The translations under genes were made by a program, and so were the position numbers. From Oscillospiraceae bacterium (GTDB lineage: Bacteria; Bacillota; Clostridia; Oscillospirales; Ruminococcaceae): a stretch of 64,000 bases of DNA. Below, piece by piece: positions 59,601 through 64,000 of this stretch. The notes under the pieces are model-generated. The model saw only the letters and a list, made by a program, of their open reading frames with translations, had not been told where the DNA came from and made no database searches. Positions within the stretch are counted from its first letter, which is position 1. The number at the start of each line of letters is the position of its first letter. The stretch lies in NCBI GenBank assembly GCA_016281125.1, contig JAEEIA010000002.1:1-64000 (forward strand), written 5' to 3'.

Positions 59601-59678
59601 TTGAAAGCGGTATTTCCGATGGATGAAAGCGGAAGTTTACTGTACGGGAATCCCTCAATTCAGTCCGCTGGGCACGCC

Positions 59679-60635
59679 TCACTCCATAAACCGGATAATG
59701 TCATTGCGCATCAGATTGCGCAGAAAGACCATGCGCGCCTCATCGCGGCGCTCCGGCTTGATCATGTAGTACATGTAATGCTCCAGCAGATTGAACGGAT
59801 CAAAGGTGCGCCCCTCAATCTTGAACTGCTGAAAGCCCATCGGCACATACTTTTCCCAGATTTCCTCAGGCGTGATGTGATTTTTCAGGCCGGTGATGTC
59901 AAACAGCGTCCGCTGCTCGCATCTGCACGCAAAGACCGGTGCGCTCTCAGGATGCTCCTGCTCAAATTTTTCCGGATTATAGGGCACATTCGGGTACTTG
60001 CGGAAATGGTTTGCAACCGCAATCTGCTCATGTCCGATCGTCTGATAATGCAGTGAGCGGTTCGGACATTCCGGATTGCAGCAGGGATTGACCAGAATCT
60101 CGCATTTTTCCTTGTCCGGAATCTGCTCCAGAATCTCAAATTCATGGTTCAGATCGTAATCCAGCACGACAATGTGATAATCCTTTGCGATTTCCGCATA
60201 GAGCTGATCCGCATCGGTAATGCGCTTGCAGGTCGAGCTCGTCAGTTTATAGTTCGGGTAATTCGTGCGGATATAGTCCTCCAGCAGCGGCGAAAAGACA
60301 ATGCATTCATTCAGGCCGTTGTCCGCAAGATGCATAACCATATTGCAGAACGGATCGGCCAGATGCTTTTTTTCCAGTACGGGATTCGTAAACGTAAACC
60401 GCAGCGGGATGCCCTTTGCCTGATACGCCTTGACCACCGCGCGGACAAAATCCTTGTCACAGACGCCGCTTTGCAGTCTGCCGCCGTTCCAGACAGACGG
60501 CGGAAACACGCCGTAAACAGAGGCAATCTCAACGCCCTCGCGGAAAAATTCCGGGCTGTTTTCCAGCATCGTAATGAACATCAGATTGAACTTGCCGAGT
60601 CTTGCAAAATCCGGCAGATGAAACCGTACTCTCAT
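59679..60635 (-). CDS. Conserved Cys-containing protein, unknown (TIM-barrel-like)
   Basis: A 318-residue soluble protein I cannot name. The start RVRFHLPDFARLGKFNLMFI and the segments FTFTNPVLEKKHLADP, LTSSTCKRITDADQLYAEIA and HIVVLDYDLNHEFEILEQIP suggest repeating beta-alpha units, as in U32-type peptidases or other TIM barrels. The central VNPCCNPECPNRSLHYQ is a likely metal or iron-sulphur site, and FACRCEQR adds two more Cys. The ATG at 60635 follows AGGAGG. It has its own promoter (60730-60758). Confidence 0.75.
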   Translation of the reverse strand: MRVRFHLPDFARLGKFNLMFITMLENSPEFFREGVEIASVYGVFPPSVWNGGRLQSGVCDKDFVRAVVKAYQAKGIPLRFTFTNPVLEKKHLADPFCNMVMHLADNGLNECIVFSPLLEDYIRTNYPNYKLTSSTCKRITDADQLYAEIAKDYHIVVLDYDLNHEFEILEQIPDKEKCEILVNPCCNPECPNRSLHYQTIGHEQIAVANHFRKYPNVPYNPEKFEQEHPESAPVFACRCEQRTLFDITGLKNHITPEEIWEKYVPMGFQQFKIEGRTFDPFNLLEHYMYYMIKPERRDEARMVFLRNLMRNDIIRFME

Positions 60636-60729
60636 GGTGATTCCTCCTAAAGCTGCTGATTCAGAAAATTGCCTCGTGTCGCTTTTGCATGTTTCTTTGA
60701 ATTCCGGTACGGCAATTCTCTTTTTTATC

Positions 60730-60758
60730 AGTATAGCATATTTCCGTGATTTTTGCAA
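60730..60758 (-). promoter_or_regulatory. Promoter of the gene at 60635
   Basis: Minus-strand TTGCAA, 17-bp spacer, TATACT. Confidence 0.8.
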
Positions 60759-60791
60759 TAGGATTGCGGCTTGTACCTCTGATACCGACGA

Positions 60792-60826
60792 CCGGGGGCG
60801 CTGACTGTTTCCGTCAGCGCCCCCGG
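60792..60826 (-). terminator. Hairpin after the P-type ATPase
   Basis: Perfect 14-bp stem CCGGGGGCGCTGAC / GTCAGCGCCCCCGG without a T run on the minus strand. Confidence 0.6.
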
Positions 60827-60837
60827 CGTGTTACAAA

Positions 60838-63600
60838 TTAACGGCGGCGGGTACTGCCCGCTGCGCGGAGGGCATTGAGAACGGCAAGCAGCGTGACGCC
60901 GACGTCACCGAAGACCGCCCACCACATGCCCGCGATGCCGAATGCGCCGAGAATCAGCAGCAGAATCTTGACACCGAGCGCGAACACGATATTCTGCATG
61001 ACAATGCGCTTTGTCCGCCGTGCCGCTGCAATCGCATCCGTCAGACGCGCAGGCTCATCGGTCATCAGCACGACATCTGCCGCCTCAATCGCGGCATCCG
61101 CGCCGAGCGCGCCCATTGCAATGCCGACGTCCGCTCTTGCAAGCACCGGCGCATCATTGATGCCGTCACCGACAAACGCGAGCTTCTCACCGGTTGGAAC
61201 CAGTTCCAGCTGTTCCTCCATCCGGCTGACCTTTTCCTCCGGCAGCAGCTGTGCATGGCAGCCGTCCAGCTTCAGCTCCTTCGCAACCGATTCTGCAATG
61301 GAACGGTCATCGCCGGTCAGCATCACCATGTTCGTGATTCCTGCCTGCCGCAGCTTTGCGAGTGTTTCCGCAGCATCCGGCTTGATCTCGTCCGCAATCA
61401 GAATGCAGCCGATATATGCGCCGTCCGCCGCAACATAAACCTTCGTCCCTGCGCTGCTGTTTTCCGCAAATGAGATGCCGTTTTCCCGCATCAGTCCGGC
61501 GCTGCCGGTCAGGACGGTTCTACCGCCGATTTCTGCGCGGATACCCCGTCCGGATATTTCCTCGCATGCGGTGATCTCAGAAAGATTCAGCGTGCCGTCA
61601 AATGCCTCCAGCACGGATTTTGCAATCGGGTGATTGGAATGCTGCTCGCAGGCTGCCGCCAGACGCAGAAGCTCCGCTTCGGTATGGCCCTCAGCGGGAT
61701 ACAGCGCGAAAACGCGGAACACACCCTTTGTCAGCGTACCCGTTTTATCAAAGACAAGCTGCGTGACCTTGCTCAGCGCCTCCAGATCGCTGCTGCCCTT
61801 GACCAGCACGCCGCATCTTGAGGCAGCGCCGATTCCGCTGAAAAAGGTCAGCGGAATGGAGAGCACCAGCGCACACGGGCAGGAGATAATCAGAAAGACA
61901 AACGCCCTGCGGATCCACTCAGCCCAGGCCGCACCCGTCACGAGCGGCGGAATCACCGCCAGCAGCAGCGCAAGCCCGACAACGACCGGCGTATAATACC
62001 GCGCAAAGGTCGTAATGAAATTCTCCGTCGGTGCTTTGCGCGCAGACGCGTTTTCAACCATGTCAATGATTTTGCTCGCGGTCGATTCGCGCATCGGCTT
62101 CGTCACCGTGACGGTCAGCGTACCGCTCTGGTTGATGCAGCCGGAGAGCGCCGCATCACCGGGCTTCACGCGCCGCGGCACGGATTCGCCGGTCAGCGCA
62201 ACCGTATCCAGCATGGATTCGCCGTCCGTGACAGTGCCGTCCAGCGGAATCCGCTCGCCCGCTTTGACGAGAATCTGCTCCCCGACGCGCACCTGCTCCG
62301 CAGCCGTGTCCATAACTGCGCCGTTCCGCAGCACATGCGCGGTATCCGGCCGGATATCCAGCAGCGCGGCAATGGAGCGGCGGGAGCGTCTGACGGCAAG
62401 CGACTGGAAATATTCACCGATCTGATAAAGCAGCATGACTGCGGCAGCCTCCGGGTATTCGCCGAGGAAAAATGCGCCGACCGTCGAAATGCTCATCAGG
62501 AAATGCTCGTCGAAAATCTGTCCCCTTGTGATATTGCGGAGCGCTTTCAGCACAACGTCATAACCCGCGATGATGTATGCCGCAATCATCATGCAGAGCA
62601 CCGCCGCCGACGGCAGATGCAGCAGATGCTCCGCGGCCAGTCCTGCAAGGAAAACCGCTGCACCGGCCAGAATCCGGATGCGCATGAAGCGCTCGGCGCG
62701 GCCTTCGTCCGGTGCGGATGCACGGGTCTGCGCGGCCTGCACAATGACCTCGACGTCCGGCTCATGCTTGTGTACAATGTCCGTGACCGCCGCAAGAACG
62801 GCCTCACGGTCATTGCCGGAGATATGCAGCGTCAGCGTCTGCTGCATGAGATTGACCGCAGCCGCCTCGACCTCTGCAAGCGCCGCAGCATCATGCTCGA
62901 TCTTCGCGGCACAGTGCGGGCAGTCCAGACCTTTCAGCGTCAGCACGACTGCGTCTGCATCGGGTTCCGCATGCGCCTGCACAATGACCTCGACGTCCGG
63001 CTCGTGCTTGTGAACAATATCCGTGACCGCCGCAAGAACGGCCGTGCTGTCATTGCCGGAGATATGCAGCGTCAGCGTCTGCTGCATGAGATTGACCGCA
63101 GCCGCCTCGACCTCTGCAAGCGCCGCTGCGTCATGCTCGATCTTCGCGGCACAGTGCGGGCAGTCCAGACCTTTCAGCGTCAGAATGACCGCATTTTCAT
63201 TTGCATGATGATGCGCGTGTTCATGTTCACAGCAGTGTCCGTGCTCATGTTCATGCTCGTGCTCACAGCAATGACCGTGCTCATGTTCGTGCTCATGCCC
63301 GCAGCAGTGACCGTGCTCATGCTCGTGTCCATGCTCGCAGCAATGATCATGTTCATGTTCGTGTTCATGCGCATGCTGTTCACAGGGGATGACCTCAATC
63401 TCAGGCTCATGCTTGTGTACGATATGCGTGATCGTATCGTGCAGCTCCGCATGTGCGGGATGCGCGGTGTGTACGGTCAGTGTCTGCGCAGCGAGATCCA
63501 CCGCAGCAGCGGTGACATGCGTGAGCTGCCGGACCTCCTGCTCGATCTTTTCCGAGCAGTGCGGGCAATCCAGACCCTTGAGCGTATAGACCAGTTCCAT
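60838..63600 (-). CDS. Zn/Cd/Pb-type heavy-metal P1B ATPase with three HMA domains and His-rich loop
   Basis: A 920-residue metal-export pump. It has an N-terminal HMA domain (GLDCPHCSEKIE), a ~60-residue His/Glu/Cys loop (units such as HEHEHGHCCEHE), and two nearly identical HMA domains (GLDCPHCAAKIEHDAAALAE). Then come the membrane part with the ion-site motif SCPCALVLSIPLTF, the phosphorylation loop DKTGTLTKG, EQHSNHPIAKSV, MLTGDDRSIAE and GDGINDAPVLA. CPC with an upstream ArsR/SmtB regulator points to Zn, Cd or Pb export. The ATG at 63600 has GGAGG upstream. The last codons contain one short palindromic repeat. Confidence 0.95.
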   Translation of the reverse strand: MELVYTLKGLDCPHCSEKIEQEVRQLTHVTAAAVDLAAQTLTVHTAHPAHAELHDTITHIVHKHEPEIEVIPCEQHAHEHEHEHDHCCEHGHEHEHGHCCGHEHEHEHGHCCEHEHEHEHGHCCEHEHAHHHANENAVILTLKGLDCPHCAAKIEHDAAALAEVEAAAVNLMQQTLTLHISGNDSTAVLAAVTDIVHKHEPDVEVIVQAHAEPDADAVVLTLKGLDCPHCAAKIEHDAAALAEVEAAAVNLMQQTLTLHISGNDREAVLAAVTDIVHKHEPDVEVIVQAAQTRASAPDEGRAERFMRIRILAGAAVFLAGLAAEHLLHLPSAAVLCMMIAAYIIAGYDVVLKALRNITRGQIFDEHFLMSISTVGAFFLGEYPEAAAVMLLYQIGEYFQSLAVRRSRRSIAALLDIRPDTAHVLRNGAVMDTAAEQVRVGEQILVKAGERIPLDGTVTDGESMLDTVALTGESVPRRVKPGDAALSGCINQSGTLTVTVTKPMRESTASKIIDMVENASARKAPTENFITTFARYYTPVVVGLALLLAVIPPLVTGAAWAEWIRRAFVFLIISCPCALVLSIPLTFFSGIGAASRCGVLVKGSSDLEALSKVTQLVFDKTGTLTKGVFRVFALYPAEGHTEAELLRLAAACEQHSNHPIAKSVLEAFDGTLNLSEITACEEISGRGIRAEIGGRTVLTGSAGLMRENGISFAENSSAGTKVYVAADGAYIGCILIADEIKPDAAETLAKLRQAGITNMVMLTGDDRSIAESVAKELKLDGCHAQLLPEEKVSRMEEQLELVPTGEKLAFVGDGINDAPVLARADVGIAMGALGADAAIEAADVVLMTDEPARLTDAIAAARRTKRIVMQNIVFALGVKILLLILGAFGIAGMWWAVFGDVGVTLLAVLNALRAAGSTRRR
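60847..60861. repeat. Short palindromic repeat, copy 7 (inside a coding end)
   Basis: GCGGGTACTGCCCGC, a variant forming part of the last codons of the P-type ATPase. Confidence 0.6.
62735..63183 (-). repeat. Tandem duplication of an HMA-domain coding segment
   Basis: Two ~209-base copies (62735-62943 and 62975-63183), exactly 240 bases apart, differ at only about a dozen positions by eye. This implies a recent in-frame duplication. Confidence 0.9.
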
Positions 63601-63641
63601 AGCATCCTCCGATTCTGAAAATGATTCTGAATTTCGAATTT

Positions 63642-63671
63642 GCATCAGTTGAGCAAATATTCAACTGATGC
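63642..63671. promoter_or_regulatory. ArsR/SmtB-type operator
   Basis: Inverted repeat GCATCAGTTGA / TCAACTGATGC around GCAAATAT. The core TTGAGCAAATATTCAA is very close to CzrA/SmtB-class operators. It lies between the regulator and ATPase genes. Confidence 0.75.
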
Positions 63672-63703
63672 GCCGGAAGAAAAGCGGGGCGCACCCCGCA
63701 GCT

Positions 63704-64000
63704 TCATTCCGAAATATGCTCGCAGCCCATATCAATGATCTTCTTGACATGGTCATCTGCCAGCGAATAATACACATTCTGCCCGTCGCGGCGGTATTTC
63801 ACCAGCCGTGCAAGGCGCAGCGATTTCAGCTGATGCGAAATCGCGGATTTCGTCATGCCGAGCAGCGCCGCCAGGTCACAGACACAGAGCTCATGCTGCT
63901 CCAGCGCATGAAGAATCTGTACGCGGGTGCTGTCACCGAACAGCTTGAACAGCGTTGCCAGCGACATATAGGTTTCTTCCCCGAGAAGCTGCTGTTTCAC
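63704..64000 (-). CDS. ArsR/SmtB-family metal-sensing repressor, 5'-truncated
   Basis: The C-terminal 98 residues of a winged-helix repressor; the start lies beyond the right edge. LFKLFGDSTRVQILHALEQH, the alpha-3 segment ELCVCDLAALLGMTKSAISH (Cys-x-Cys as in CadC-type sensors) and YYSLADDHVKKIIDMGCEH (alpha-5 Asp/His ligands) are visible. It therefore may hold both alpha-3N and alpha-5 metal sites for Cd/Pb and Zn. It precedes the P-type ATPase, with an operator-like repeat between them, and should release that gene when metal is high. Confidence 0.93.
   Translation of the reverse strand: MKQQLLGEETYMSLATLFKLFGDSTRVQILHALEQHELCVCDLAALLGMTKSAISHQLKSLRLARLVKYRRDGQNVYYSLADDHVKKIIDMGCEHISE

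Noticed and set aside
63180-63400. Possible CRISPR array, from short repeated units
   Set aside because: The units are in-frame His/Glu/Cys codons inside the P-type ATPase, with no spacers.

Overview
The window looks like a chromosomal segment of a Gram-positive anaerobe of the Ruminococcus group (Oscillospiraceae, Bacillota). By eye it is GC-rich, about 55 percent. The evidence is a secreted GH11-like protein with a type I dockerin (a cellulosome part), an [FeFe] hydrogenase and its maturase HydE, a spoIIA sporulation operon, HPr kinase, IreB, a TPP-riboswitch ECF thiamine transporter, and promoters of the TTGNNN-17-TATAAT type. A cellulosome-forming species resembling Ruminococcus champanellensis or R. 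flavefaciens fits; that species guess is inference.

Layout. 1-6.4 kb: end of hydA, an M48 protease with a Pro/Val/Gln repeat domain, and a DUF2079 membrane protein with a PP2C phosphatase. 6.4-11.4 kb: a 27-codon DUF3789 peptide, a MITE-like repeat, a RING-like membrane protein, secG, a two-gene XRE/membrane module with four GTGA-N8-TCAC sites around its promoter, and rnr. 11.4-15.9 kb: a DUF4214-like protein, a long two-domain glycosyltransferase, hydE and a membrane protein. 16-18.8 kb: thiN, a small membrane protein, DUF1846. 19.3-23 kb: a zinc operon (Fur/Zur regulator, small Cys/His membrane protein, a ZnuA lipoprotein carrying an internal ZinT domain, a COG0523 GTPase). 23-26 kb: a DUF6020-like membrane protein and GT2. 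27.7-34 kb: a likely operon of PHP phosphoesterase, pth, an LRR lipoprotein and mfd. 34-40.5 kb: DUF805, glgP, an apparently non-coding ~0.8 kb transcription unit, tRNA-Pro(GGG), an AAA ATPase and tgt. 40.7-45.8 kb: an HtrA protease, an AT-rich flavodoxin, TPP riboswitch-thiT, a PH-like protein and citrate synthase. 46-47.4 kb: spoIIAA-spoIIAB-sigF. 47.7-55.5 kb: a lipoprotein, hprK-PHP-murB-(DUF2716)-rapZ, a small membrane protein, the GH11-dockerin protein, a TIGR04076-like protein and birA. 55.5-57 kb: an ExbB/ExbD-like proton-channel operon. 57-60.6 kb: ireB, DUF1540, nfeD-SPFH and an unknown Cys-containing protein. 60.8-64 kb: a His-rich Zn/Cd P-type ATPase with a duplicated HMA domain, behind an ArsR/SmtB repressor cut by the window edge.

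Most of the window is housekeeping. The signals that stand out are: (1) the strongly folded, apparently non-coding unit at 37.18-37.98 kb, with its own promoter and terminator beside a tRNA; (2) the ZnuA protein with ZinT placed inside its His-rich loop, in an operon without permease or ATPase genes; (3) a TolQR/ExbBD-type proton channel with a separate ExbD-like partner in a presumably monoderm cell; (4) a four-operator autoregulated-looking XRE module; (5) two families of dispersed intergenic palindromic elements. Promoters here almost always have 17-bp spacers, often a TTGCA-type -35, and often TGG directly before TATAAT.
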